Shown here: positions 55,230-63,218 of the stretch, one piece after another
How positions within the stretch are numbered: the first letter of the stretch is position 1
Layout: the number at the start of each line of letters is the position of its first letter
Assembly: GCA_030447505.1 (NCBI GenBank)
Contig: JAUJOT010000001.1
Location: forward strand, 124,001 to 188,000
Length of the DNA: 64,000 bases
DNA from: Solirubrobacteraceae bacterium
Lineage (GTDB): Bacteria; Actinomycetota; Thermoleophilia; Solirubrobacterales; Solirubrobacteraceae
Direction: 5' to 3'
Position numbers and translations under genes: made by a program
The notes under the pieces: generated by a model
What the model saw: the letters and a program-made list of their open reading frames with translations, nothing else
Told to the model about the DNA's origin: nothing
The model's database searches: none

Positions 55230-55775
55230 TCAGACCTTCGCCTTCGCCCACTCCTTCTTGTGGACGCGCTTGGCCGCCTGATAGTCCGCCAGCGCCTGCG
55301 GAGAGTCGACGTCGCCCAGCGTCGGATGCCAGGGCACGAGATCCTGGGCGGCGTCGACGTCGAACTGCTTCGCGAGCACCGACCCGAGCGCCTTGATCTT
55401 CCTCTCGCCGAAGCCGGGCAGGGCGAGGAGGTTCGCCTTGAGCTCGTCGGAGCTGTTCGCGTCGGTCCAGACGCGAGCCGCGTCGCCGTCGTAGTACTCG
55501 AGCACGTGCATCGCAAGGTCGTGCACGCGCTGGGCCATCGCGCCGGGGAAGCGGTGGATCGCCGGGCGCGTGCGGAAGACGGGCTCCAGGTCGGCCGCCG
55601 CGAGCGTGCCGGCGTCGAGCGAGCCGAGGCGCTGCTTGAGCGCCAGCGGTCCGAGGAACGCCTTCTGCACGGTGACCTGCTGGTCGAGGACGAAGCCGAC
55701 GAGGAGGGCCATCGGGTCGCTTGCGATGAGGGCGTTGGCCTCGTCGGAGGCCGTGAAGTGCAGGCGCTCGGGCAT
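55230..55775 (-). CDS. HhH-GPD-type base-excision DNA repair protein
   Basis: A 181-residue small HhH-GPD-like protein. The helix-hairpin-helix appears at LLALPGFGERKIKALGSVLAK (about 115-135), followed by a VDAAQDLVPWHPTLGD segment where the catalytic aspartate is expected. The N-terminal LVGFVLDQQVTVQKAF is typical of the small branch of the family. No Fe-S cysteines are present. It should excise damaged bases; its substrate is unknown. The ATG at 55775. Confidence 0.8.
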   Translation of the reverse strand: MPERLHFTASDEANALIASDPMALLVGFVLDQQVTVQKAFLGPLALKQRLGSLDAGTLAAADLEPVFRTRPAIHRFPGAMAQRVHDLAMHVLEYYDGDAARVWTDANSSDELKANLLALPGFGERKIKALGSVLAKQFDVDAAQDLVPWHPTLGDVDSPQALADYQAAKRVHKKEWAKAKV

Positions 55776-55927
55776 CGGCCGATCGTACCTTGGCGAACGA
55801 CCTCGGTCAGGAGACCTGACTCACGCGCCGGCCTGGTGTGGCATGGGTGATTTCTGCTCCTGACCGGGTACTCTGAGCGCCACAGTCGTCGCAGTCCGAG
55901 ACACGGAGAGTCGTCCGCGAGGCAAGG

Positions 55928-58282
55928 ATGTCCATGGCCCGTCGCCCTGACGCAGGGACTCCGGCGCGATCGCGCCGTTCCCGCCGTTCCACACCCGCCG
56001 TGACGGGTGCGACCGGTCGCACCCGCCGCCGCGCACGGCAGCGCGGGCCGGGACGCTCGTGGCGCCGGCTGGTACGGCTGATGCTGGTCGCCATGGTCTC
56101 GCTGGCCGTCGCTGGCCTGGCCGCCGTCGGCGTCGTCTACTTCAAGGTCCAGTCGGTCGTCGACGCGGCGCCCAGCCTGTCGGAGCTCGCGCAGCGCTCC
56201 AACGGCGAGAACTCGCGCGTGTACGCCGCCGACGGCCGACTGCTGGGCCTCGTGCGATCTGACAAGCTGCGCACGCCGCTGGCCGCCGAACGCATTCCCG
56301 AGCGTGTCAAGCAGGCCACGGTCGCGATCGAGGACCGCCGCTTCTATGACCACCGCGGCGTCGACCACAAGGGCATCCTGCGTGCGCTGTACAACAACGT
56401 GCGTCGCAAGAAGGTCGTGCAGGGCGGCTCGACGCTGACGATGCAGCTCGTCCGCTCGCTGTATCTCTCGCGCGAGCGGACGCTGGAGCGCAAGATCGTC
56501 GAGGCCAAGCTCGCCGAGGAGATGGAGCGCGAGCGCTCCAAGCGCTGGATCCTGACGACCTACCTCAACAACGTCTCCTATGGCACGCGCGGCGGCCAGG
56601 AGCTGATCGGGATCCACGCGGCGGCACGCGGCTGGTTCGACCGTCGCCCCGACGAGCTGCACGTCCACGAGCTGGCGCTGCTGGCCGGCCTGCCGCAGGC
56701 GCCCTCCCGCCTGGACCCCGTCAGGTATCCCGAGCGCGCGAAGGCGCGCCGCGCCGCGGTCCTGAAGCGGATGGCCGAGGAGGGCCACATCGAGCAGGCG
56801 ACCGCGCTCGAGGCGATGCGCCGGCCGCTCGACGTCACGCGGCGCAACGGCTTCTACGAGCGCCGCGAGGAGCCGTACTTCTTCGACTACGTCGAGGCGC
56901 AGCTGATCGAACGCTACGGCGCCGAGAGGGTCGAGGCAGGCGGCCTGAAGGTCTATTCGACGATCGACCGCACGCTGCAGCGCCGCGCGCGCAAGGCGAT
57001 GCGCTCGCAGCTGCCCGATCGCCGCGACCCGCAGGCGGCGCTGGTGTCGATCGACCCGCAGAGCGGCGATATCCGCGCGATGGCGTCGACCAGCTCCTAT
57101 CGGCGCAGCAAGTTCTCGCTGGCCGCGCAGGCCCGTCGTCAGCCGGGGTCGACGTTCAAGACGATGGTGCTGGCGGCGGCGGTCGAGCAGCGCATCGACC
57201 CGTTCCGCACGACGTACGCATCGGCGCCGATCGACCTCCGCTCCGAGAAGTACGGGCGCATCAAGGTCAAGACCTACAGCGGGACCTACGGCGCGCAGCG
57301 CACGAGCCTGGAGGCGGCGACGCTCGCGTCCGACAACACCGTCTTCATGCGCCTGACGCTGGACGTCACGCCCGAGAAGGTGCGTTCGACGGCGCGCAAG
57401 CTCGGTGTGCGCTCGCCGCTGGCGCCCAACCCGGCGATCGGCCTCGGCGGACTGGAGCACGGCGTCTCCCCCCTGGAGATGACCAGCGCGTACGCGACGC
57501 TCGCGTCTGACGGTGTTCGCGCCCGGCCCCGAGCGATCCGCAAGGTCGTCTTTCCCGATGGCAGCCGCGAGCTGATCGAGCCGCACCGCAAGCGCGCGGT
57601 GCGCCGCAAGACCGCCCGTGTCGTGACCTCGATCCTCGAGCGCAACATCCAGCGCGGCACCGGGACGGCGGCGAAGATCGGCTGCCGGGCGGCGGGCAAG
57701 ACCGGCACGACCGACGACTACAAGGACGCATGGTTCGCCGGCTACGCGCCGCGACTGGCGACCACCGTCTGGGTCGGCCACCCCAGGCCACGCCCGATGC
57801 GCGACGTGCACGGGATCCGCGTCGCCGGCGGAACGTTCCCGGCGCGGATCTGGGGGCGGTACATGCGCGACGCGGTCGGCGCGTGCCGGTCGTTTCCGTC
57901 GGCACGGGGGCTGAGTCCGAAGCTCGAGGCGCTGTGCGGCAAGCGCACGACGACGCGCAAGCTCAGCTGCATGACGCGCGCCGAGCGCAGGGCGTACTCG
58001 CGCAGGCTGCGCGAGCGCCGCGCGGCCCGCGAGCGTCGCGAGGCGCGGGAGCTTCGCGAAGCGCAGGAACGCGCTGAGCGTCGCGAGGCGCGGGAGCTTC
58101 GCGAGGCGCAGGAGCGTCGCGAAGCGCGCGAGCGCCGCAGAGCACTCGAGGCGCAGGAGCGTCGCCGAGCCCAGGCACGCGAGGCGCTGAAGCACCTGCT
58201 CGAGGCGCTGGAGCGCAGGCGGCGCCAGCAGCAGGGCGCTCCCGTGGCAGGGACCGTGAACGCGCAATCCGCGCCCGCGTAG
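55928..58282 (+). CDS. class A penicillin-binding protein (PBP1-type)
   Basis: A 784-residue bifunctional peptidoglycan synthase. After a basic N-tail and one membrane helix (about 50-75) comes the glycosyltransferase domain with EDRRFYDHRGVD (catalytic glutamate) and GGSTLTMQLVR. The transpeptidase domain has the serine nucleophile in QPGSTFK, SDN in LASDNTVF and KTGTTD. The last 120 residues are a highly charged helix with repeats such as RREARELREAQE, unusual for this family. The domain set is complete, so the enzyme is probably active. Confidence 0.93.
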   Translation: MSMARRPDAGTPARSRRSRRSTPAVTGATGRTRRRARQRGPGRSWRRLVRLMLVAMVSLAVAGLAAVGVVYFKVQSVVDAAPSLSELAQRSNGENSRVYAADGRLLGLVRSDKLRTPLAAERIPERVKQATVAIEDRRFYDHRGVDHKGILRALYNNVRRKKVVQGGSTLTMQLVRSLYLSRERTLERKIVEAKLAEEMERERSKRWILTTYLNNVSYGTRGGQELIGIHAAARGWFDRRPDELHVHELALLAGLPQAPSRLDPVRYPERAKARRAAVLKRMAEEGHIEQATALEAMRRPLDVTRRNGFYERREEPYFFDYVEAQLIERYGAERVEAGGLKVYSTIDRTLQRRARKAMRSQLPDRRDPQAALVSIDPQSGDIRAMASTSSYRRSKFSLAAQARRQPGSTFKTMVLAAAVEQRIDPFRTTYASAPIDLRSEKYGRIKVKTYSGTYGAQRTSLEAATLASDNTVFMRLTLDVTPEKVRSTARKLGVRSPLAPNPAIGLGGLEHGVSPLEMTSAYATLASDGVRARPRAIRKVVFPDGSRELIEPHRKRAVRRKTARVVTSILERNIQRGTGTAAKIGCRAAGKTGTTDDYKDAWFAGYAPRLATTVWVGHPRPRPMRDVHGIRVAGGTFPARIWGRYMRDAVGACRSFPSARGLSPKLEALCGKRTTTRKLSCMTRAERRAYSRRLRERRAARERREARELREAQERAERREARELREAQERREARERRRALEAQERRRAQAREALKHLLEALERRRRQQQGAPVAGTVNAQSAPA

Positions 58283-58346
58283 GCCCGGCGGCGGCGGCCA
58301 CGCCGGAAACCCGAGTCGGAGCTCCTAACGAGTGACAGACACGGCA

Positions 58347-58369
58347 GAGGCCGCCCGCCGGGCGGCCTC
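58347..58369 (+). terminator. hairpin downstream of PBP gene
   Basis: Arms GAGGCCGCC and GGCGGCCTC form a stable 9-bp stem 65 bases after the PBP stop. There is no T-run, so it may be a hairpin terminator of the GC-rich actinobacterial type or simply a stabilising end. Confidence 0.5.
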
Positions 58370-58430
58370 GTCGCTGCTGCTGGCACTCCGCGACGGCGAC
58401 CTCGAGAACGGTTGCTGTCACGAGGCCGGA

Positions 58431-58472
<42 letters not shown>

Positions 58473-58638
58473 ATTTTAAGCAGCCCTTGCGCTGGGTTGT
58501 GGCGATCATTCCCTCTCGGCGGGCAGTCGCCAGCGCAGCTCGGACGGGAATCACGATGTTGCCGATGCTCGAATCGCTCAGCCGCTTGCCCTGCTTGCCC
58601 TCGTCGGCAAGCCACGCGACGAAGCAGATGGCGCGGCG
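58473..58638 (-). pseudogene. tyrosine recombinase (integrase) fragment
   Basis: A stretch of the N-terminal core-binding domain remains: AICFVAWLADEGKQGKRLS followed by IGNIVIPVRAALATARREGMI, the typical SAM-like helices of phage integrases. A stop lies upstream, and the catalytic domain (R-H-R-Y) is missing; the frame runs straight into the att repeat. It is the likely remains of the enzyme that made the island. Confidence 0.65.
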
Positions 58639-58665
58639 TCAGATCGACTAGCCACGGGGGCGATC

Positions 58666-59334
58666 TCAGACGAGTGCGCGGCTCGACAGGGCCTTGCGGA
58701 GCGCTGCTGGGACGCTCTGTCGAAGGTTCTCCTCGAGGTGCGTGAGTTCGTAGTCGACGGCGAACACGACGAAATCGTCCGTCACCGGCGCGATCGCGCG
58801 CCAGTCGAGCTGTTGCAGGCGACGAGCGGCTCGGTTGAGCGTCACGCGTCCGCGCTCAGGCGCGTCGTCGTCGTTCTCGGGGATCGCGCTGATCGCCCGC
58901 GCGAGCTCCGGGTCGATGTCGGTCAGGTCCCAATCGACGGTCTCGTCGCGGTAGTTGCTGAACTCGGCCGGATTCCACACCGTGAGCCTCAGCGTCTCGG
59001 GGTCGTCGATCGTGTAGATCCACCGTTGGCGGTCGCGCTCGAGACCGAGGCCGATCGTCGGCGGCAGCGGCCACTCCGGGTGGTAGTGCAAGACGAGGCA
59101 GTAGATCTGCGTGTCGCCGCCGCGCTCGCGCACGAGCTTTGGCAGCGTCTCGACGAGGCGATCCTCGACACGGCGCTGCAACTTCTCGATCGACGGCCCG
59201 GTTCCGCGCGCGCGGTAGAGCATCTTCTCGCCTTGGTCACCGTCTTCGCGCAGCTCGAGCAGACGCCCGAGCGGGTCATACGAGGCGCGAATGAGCGTGC
59301 GCCCGCCTTCAAGGGGCAAGTCGCCGAAGGCGAG
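58666..59334 (-). pseudogene. 3' part of IS21-disrupted partner (putative immunity) gene
   Basis: This fragment encodes about 220 residues beginning FGDLPLEGGRTLIRASYD and ending KALSSRALV. It has a YDPLGRLLELREDG stretch similar to YD-type repeats, and no other recognised domain. Removing the IS21 element with one copy of its 6-bp duplication joins it in frame with the part at 62159-62680 (EIHEDSDLA followed by FGDLPLE). A TTG at 59340 could start it by itself, but this lies in the IS end. The intact gene would encode about 394 residues. Confidence 0.75.
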
Positions 59335-59493
59335 TGTCAACGGCCATCGGTTTCTCCCCAGCTACGGCCATCGGTTCCCCCCATTGGCGGACACGTTGTC
59401 TCCCCACTGGTGGCCATCGGTTCTCCCCAGCGCGCTGTCGTCGCGAAGCCGAGCCCGTAGGGCGAGGCGAGCGGCGATAGCGCGCTGCGCGCG

Positions 59494-60276
59494 TCAGGTC
59501 AGGGGCCTCACCCCCTTGCCGGCGGTTGCTTGCGCCAAGCGGTAGGAGTCCGTCCCGTCGGTCAGCAGCACATGCGCGTGGTGCAGCAGCCGGTCGACGG
59601 TCGCCGCGGCGAGGGTCTTGGGCATCAGCTCGTCGAAGCCGGCGGGGTGGATGTTGCTGGTCAGGGCGATCGAGCGCTTCTCGTAGGCGGCGTCGACGAC
59701 GCGGAACAACGCTTCAGCGGCGTCGGCGGCGACGGGAAGCATCCCGACGTCATCGATCAGGATCAGGTCGGCGCGGATCAGCCGGCCGATCGCCTTGTTC
59801 ACGCTGTCGTCGGCGCGGTGGCGTCGCAGCAGCGTCGCGAGGCTCTCCAGTGTGTGCCACGCGACGGTCTTGCCCTCGTCGATCGCGGCGTGCCCGAGCG
59901 CTTCGGCGAGGTGGCTCTTGCCGGTCCCCGACGGTCCGCAGATGCAGAGGTTCTCCGCCCGGGCGACCCACTCCAGCGTCCTGAGCGCCTGCTGGGTGGC
60001 TTGTGGGATCGGTGAGGCGTTCTCCTTCCACGCGTCGAACGTCTTGCCGGCCGGCAACCCGCTCGCTCGGCGACGCATCCGGATCGTCGCGCGGTCACGA
60101 CCGGCCGCCTCCTCGACCAGAAGGACGCGCAGGACTTCGGCGGGATCCCAGCGCTGCGACTTGGCTGTCGCGAGGACCTCGGGGGCCGCGTGGCGAACGT
60201 AGGGCATCCGCAGCCGGCGCAGCAGCCGGTCGATCTCGGCGGGCAGCGGCGGAGCGATCGGCGTCTTGACGCTCAT
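59494..60276 (-). CDS. istB: IS21-family helper ATPase IstB
   Basis: A 260-residue AAA+ ATPase that loads IstA on target DNA. Walker A is GPSGTGKSHLAEALG (about 115-129), Walker B LILIDDVGML (about 170) and sensor region IALTSNI (about 208). The ATG at 60276 overlaps the stop of the middle gene (ATGA), so the genes are coupled. Confidence 0.92.
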   Translation of the reverse strand: MSVKTPIAPPLPAEIDRLLRRLRMPYVRHAAPEVLATAKSQRWDPAEVLRVLLVEEAAGRDRATIRMRRRASGLPAGKTFDAWKENASPIPQATQQALRTLEWVARAENLCICGPSGTGKSHLAEALGHAAIDEGKTVAWHTLESLATLLRRHRADDSVNKAIGRLIRADLILIDDVGMLPVAADAAEALFRVVDAAYEKRSIALTSNIHPAGFDELMPKTLAAATVDRLLHHAHVLLTDGTDSYRLAQATAGKGVRPLT

Positions 60277-60503
60277 CGCGGTGTCCTCATGCGGTCGGCG
60301 TGCTCGGCGACCTCGAGCAACTCGAACGCCAGTGCCCTGGCTTGGCAGACCAACAGCGCGACCGCCGCCGGGCGCAACGCCCGGTCGCCGCGCGAAGCGT
60401 CGGTGAGGATCACGCTGACATCTTGGCGGCGGCCCCCGTCGGGCAACGGGTCAGACTGCTCGGGATCGATCAGCACACGGATGCTGGAGTAGTAGTCGGT
60501 CAT
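60273..60503 (-). CDS. small middle gene of the IS21 element
   Basis: A 76-residue protein (MTDYYSSIRVLIDPEQSD start) between istA and istB, joined to both by ATGA overlaps (60500-60503 and 60273-60276). It has no recognised domain; a central helix contains ALRPAAVALLVCQARALAFELLEVAE. Its tight coupling suggests it is expressed with the transposition proteins. Most IS21 elements have only istA and istB, so the additional gene is notable. Confidence 0.6.
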   Translation of the reverse strand: MTDYYSSIRVLIDPEQSDPLPDGGRRQDVSVILTDASRGDRALRPAAVALLVCQARALAFELLEVAEHADRMRTPR

Positions 60504-61993
60504 CGCCCGTAGCCCTCCCACGCCGCCGTGGAGCGCTGCAGCGACTGCTGCTCGCTGGCCTTGGCAGGAAACGCGATCACCTTCGCGCTGTCGTGGTGGG
60601 CGAGGATCGCGGCGAGATCGCCGTCAGCGAAGCGCCCGGCATCCGCCGCGGCCCGCAGCGCCTCGTCGACCTGGCCCGAGCCGTGGAGCTTGGCGAGGTC
60701 GACGGCTTCGGCGAGCTTGCGCCGCACCCGGCTCGCGCCGGCCGCGGCGGCGGCGATCAGCCACGCCTCCGCGCCCGATCCGATCGCAAGAAACGCCTCC
60801 TCGTCGGCGCTGCGCGCGCGCGGCTTGCGCTCGATCGCGCCCGCAGGCCTGGGCGGGTAGTGGCGCTGGTCGATGCTCGGCTGGCCCGGCGTCGTCAACG
60901 CGTGCCGCGCGACCTCACGCGACCCCGCCTCGCCATCGGCATAAACGACGACGAGCTTGCCACCCTCAGCGCGCGCCCACACCCGCTCGTCGACGAGCGT
61001 CGACGGGACGGAGTAAAGCGCGCCGCCGACACTGATCGTCGACTGCCACGACACCCTGCGCGTCTCACCGAAGCAGACCGTGTGCGCCATCGTCGGCAGC
61101 CGGTGCAACCTGTCGCGTTCCTCGGCGAGCATCACCGCCGGCGCGCGCCGCGTGATCCGGTGCTCGCGCGTGTTGACGCGCTCACAGAACACGGCGCACG
61201 CCTGCTCAAGCTCGCCGAAGGACGCGTAGGCGTCGCGCAGGTTGTGATCAGTCGGGACGAGGTCGGCCTTGGCGATCCGAACGGTCGCCTCCGAGCCACC
61301 CTTGCTCTCAGGGTCCGCCGGCACGCACGTCGCGATCGTCAGACCGTAGTGGCGGCCAACCGCCACGATCGTCGCGTTGCGGACCGCGATCCCGCAGACA
61401 TGATCAACCGACACCGTCTTCTCGTTGTCAGTCAGCGCGTACGTCGGCGCGCCACCGAACGCCCGCAACGAGCGGTCAAGCGCCATCACCACCGACGCCA
61501 TCGTGCGATCACGCAACGCCAGCACGACGCGGTAGCGCGACCACGCAAGCCAGGCGCAGAACAACACCGTCGAGCGCCCCTCGACGACCGGCCCGTCGCC
61601 GTAGTCCCACTGCATCCACAAGCCCGGCTCGACGACCCACGGCCTCGTGCGGCGCCCGTGCTCGGCGCGCCACCGTCGCTTCGCCTCAGCGACCGCGCGG
61701 CGCGTCGTGCGCTCCGAACCCATGTAGCCCATCGCGACCAGTCGCTGATGCGCCGCGTCCGCGCGGATCTTCCCGCGCGACCGGTCCACCCACTCCTCGA
61801 TCTTCTCCGCGAACGCGTCGATGCGCGGCCGCGGCCGCGTCGGCACGGGCAGCCCGCCGCCGGCCTCGTCACGAGCGCGCACCCAGTGCGCGACCGTCTT
61901 GTGATCACAGCCCGCCAGCTCCGCAGCGCCACGCAGCGTGCCGGTCAAATCAAACGCCTCCAGGATCTCCATCACTTCCTCCGAGCTCTTCAA
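60500..61993 (-). CDS. istA: IS21-family transposase IstA
   Basis: A 497-residue DDE transposase. The N-terminal HTH region is about residues 15-45 (RGAAELAGCDHKTVAHWVRAR). The catalytic aspartates and glutamate appear as MQWDYGDGP (about 130), YALTDNEKT (about 187) and DPESKGGSE (about 232). The beta-barrel C-terminal domain is followed by a basic tail. The ATG at 61993 gives the family's usual length. It appears intact. Confidence 0.92.
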   Translation of the reverse strand: MKSSEEVMEILEAFDLTGTLRGAAELAGCDHKTVAHWVRARDEAGGGLPVPTRPRPRIDAFAEKIEEWVDRSRGKIRADAAHQRLVAMGYMGSERTTRRAVAEAKRRWRAEHGRRTRPWVVEPGLWMQWDYGDGPVVEGRSTVLFCAWLAWSRYRVVLALRDRTMASVVMALDRSLRAFGGAPTYALTDNEKTVSVDHVCGIAVRNATIVAVGRHYGLTIATCVPADPESKGGSEATVRIAKADLVPTDHNLRDAYASFGELEQACAVFCERVNTREHRITRRAPAVMLAEERDRLHRLPTMAHTVCFGETRRVSWQSTISVGGALYSVPSTLVDERVWARAEGGKLVVVYADGEAGSREVARHALTTPGQPSIDQRHYPPRPAGAIERKPRARSADEEAFLAIGSGAEAWLIAAAAAGASRVRRKLAEAVDLAKLHGSGQVDEALRAAADAGRFADGDLAAILAHHDSAKVIAFPAKASEQQSLQRSTAAWEGYGR

Positions 61994-62158
61994 GCCGGAC
62001 CCTCCCGCACGCGCGTCGATGACAGGACGCGCCGGTCAGTACCGGCCGATCAGGACAGAATCGTGGGGAGAACCGATGGCCACGGGCGGGGAGATCCAGC
62101 GACCGCCAGCGGGGAGATCCGATGGCCGCCTACGGGGAGATTCCCATGGCCGCCGTCA

Positions 62159-62680
62159 GGCGAGGTCGGAGTCCTCGTGGATCTCCGATACAAGGTCGCC
62201 GTCATAGACGTAGCGCTGGATCGACCAGCCATGCAGCGAGTCCTCCTGAGCCCTGGGCCACAGGACTACATAGGAGCGGATCTTTGCCTCGCTAAGGCGC
62301 GCGATGTTGACCTCAAACGGCTCGCCCGTCTCTGACCGGCGATATCCCAGGATGGTCTCGCCGCGGTGGACGCGAAGCTCCTCGCGAAAGCCATCGGTGC
62401 CCACGTACTCACGTGTCACGACGATGTTGCCATCGGCGTCGTAGCCGTACTGCTGCTCGTCCTGCGGTACGGCCGGGGGCTGCTCGAGCAGCCGCGGCGT
62501 GGGCTGCCCGTAACGCTCGCGATACAGCGGCTCGGGGCGCTGCAAGTCCGAACCCGCGCGCGCCCAGCGCCACTCGACGACGGCGTCGACGCACGCCTGA
62601 CGAAGCTCCGCGTGCCGCTCGCTGAGATCCTCCAGCGCGCGCCTGGCGATCCGCAGCTCGTTTTCGATCAGCTCATCCAC
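62159..62680 (-). pseudogene. 5' part of IS21-disrupted partner (putative immunity) gene
   Basis: The first 174 codons of the partner gene: an N-terminal helix (DELIENELRIARRALEDL), a region with a YGYDADGNIV stretch like a YD repeat, and the truncated end at EIHEDSDLA. The GTG at 62680 starts two bases after the stop of the AHH-type gene, so the two were co-transcribed. Inserted IS21 sequence adds a TGA stop at 62156. Similarity to a known immunity family is not evident; the role is inferred from position. Confidence 0.7.
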
Positions 62681-62682
62681 GA

Positions 62683-63039
62683 CTACAGCGGAAGCTGACC
62701 CTTCTGCAGAAGCTTGCCGATCCGGGCCAGGTCGTCGACCAACTCCGAGGTCGGACGGAACCTGTTGAAGTAGTACTTCCTCCCCATCACGGCATTGACG
62801 TTCGCGTAATAGGCGTTGGTGTGGATCGGGACATGCACACTCTTGTGAAGCCATACGCCGTTGGCCGCGCTATTCGGGTGGATGCCGCGCAACGCAAGCA
62901 CCTCCCGAACGACGTCCGGGCCCAGCATGAACGGCCGCCGCCCGAGGAGCAACCCGGCGAGGAGGAACAGCCGGGGGGGTGTTGCCCCCTGCGTTGCCCC
63001 ATTTCGCGATTCGTCCGAAACGGCGAGCCCCAGAATCAC
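62683..63039 (-). CDS. AHH-type nuclease toxin tail (probably truncated)
   Basis: A 118-residue reading frame. The end shows GIHPNSAANGVWLHKSVHVPIHTNAYYANVN, which fits the second half of AHH/HNH-superfamily nuclease toxins (NGV-W-L, H-x-H-T-x-x-Y-Y-x-x-V-N). The typical AHH motif that should come about 30 residues earlier is not visible, and the N-terminal part (before LGPDVVREV) is not recognisable. The start may be the GTG at 63039, but the gene was probably longer. It is likely an orphan tail of a polymorphic toxin, followed by its partner gene. Confidence 0.55.
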   Translation of the reverse strand: MILGLAVSDESRNGATQGATPPRLFLLAGLLLGRRPFMLGPDVVREVLALRGIHPNSAANGVWLHKSVHVPIHTNAYYANVNAVMGRKYYFNRFRPTSELVDDLARIGKLLQKGQLPL

Positions 63040-63040
63040 G

Positions 63041-63062
63041 AAAGGCCCGACAAAGCGGGCCT
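63041..63062 (-). terminator. hairpin terminator after tRNA-fMet
   Basis: Arms AGGCCCG and CGGGCCT with a six-base loop and TTT beyond it on the minus strand. It lies nine bases after the tRNA 3' end and probably ends its transcript. Confidence 0.7.
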
Positions 63063-63070
63063 CGCGGAAG

Positions 63071-63144
<74 letters not shown>

Positions 63145-63218
63145 GCGTGGTACCAGCGAGTTTAGCAACGTCCGCGATCCCGACCAACCGACGCGGCGGG
63201 CGGATAGCCTCGTCGGAC

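Larger units (their letters stand above)
59335..62158. mobile_element. complete IS21-family element
   Basis: A 2.8-kb element with istA, a small middle gene and istB. Ends are TGTCAACGGCCATCGG at the left and an imperfect complement ending GGCCGCCGTCA at the right. Each end carries three copies of GGCCATCGG-TTCTCCCC-like sites (left near 59342, 59366 and 59412; right near 62065, 62111 and 62134), in opposite orientation, as expected of IS21 transposase-binding sites. A 6-bp duplication GGCGAG flanks it (59329-59334 and 62159-62164). All genes are intact, so it may be active. Confidence 0.9.

Noticed and set aside
54746-58267. An open frame of over 1100 codons on the minus strand opposite the PBP gene
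   Set aside because: It overlaps the complete class A PBP, whose motifs are unmistakable, and has no recognisable domain.
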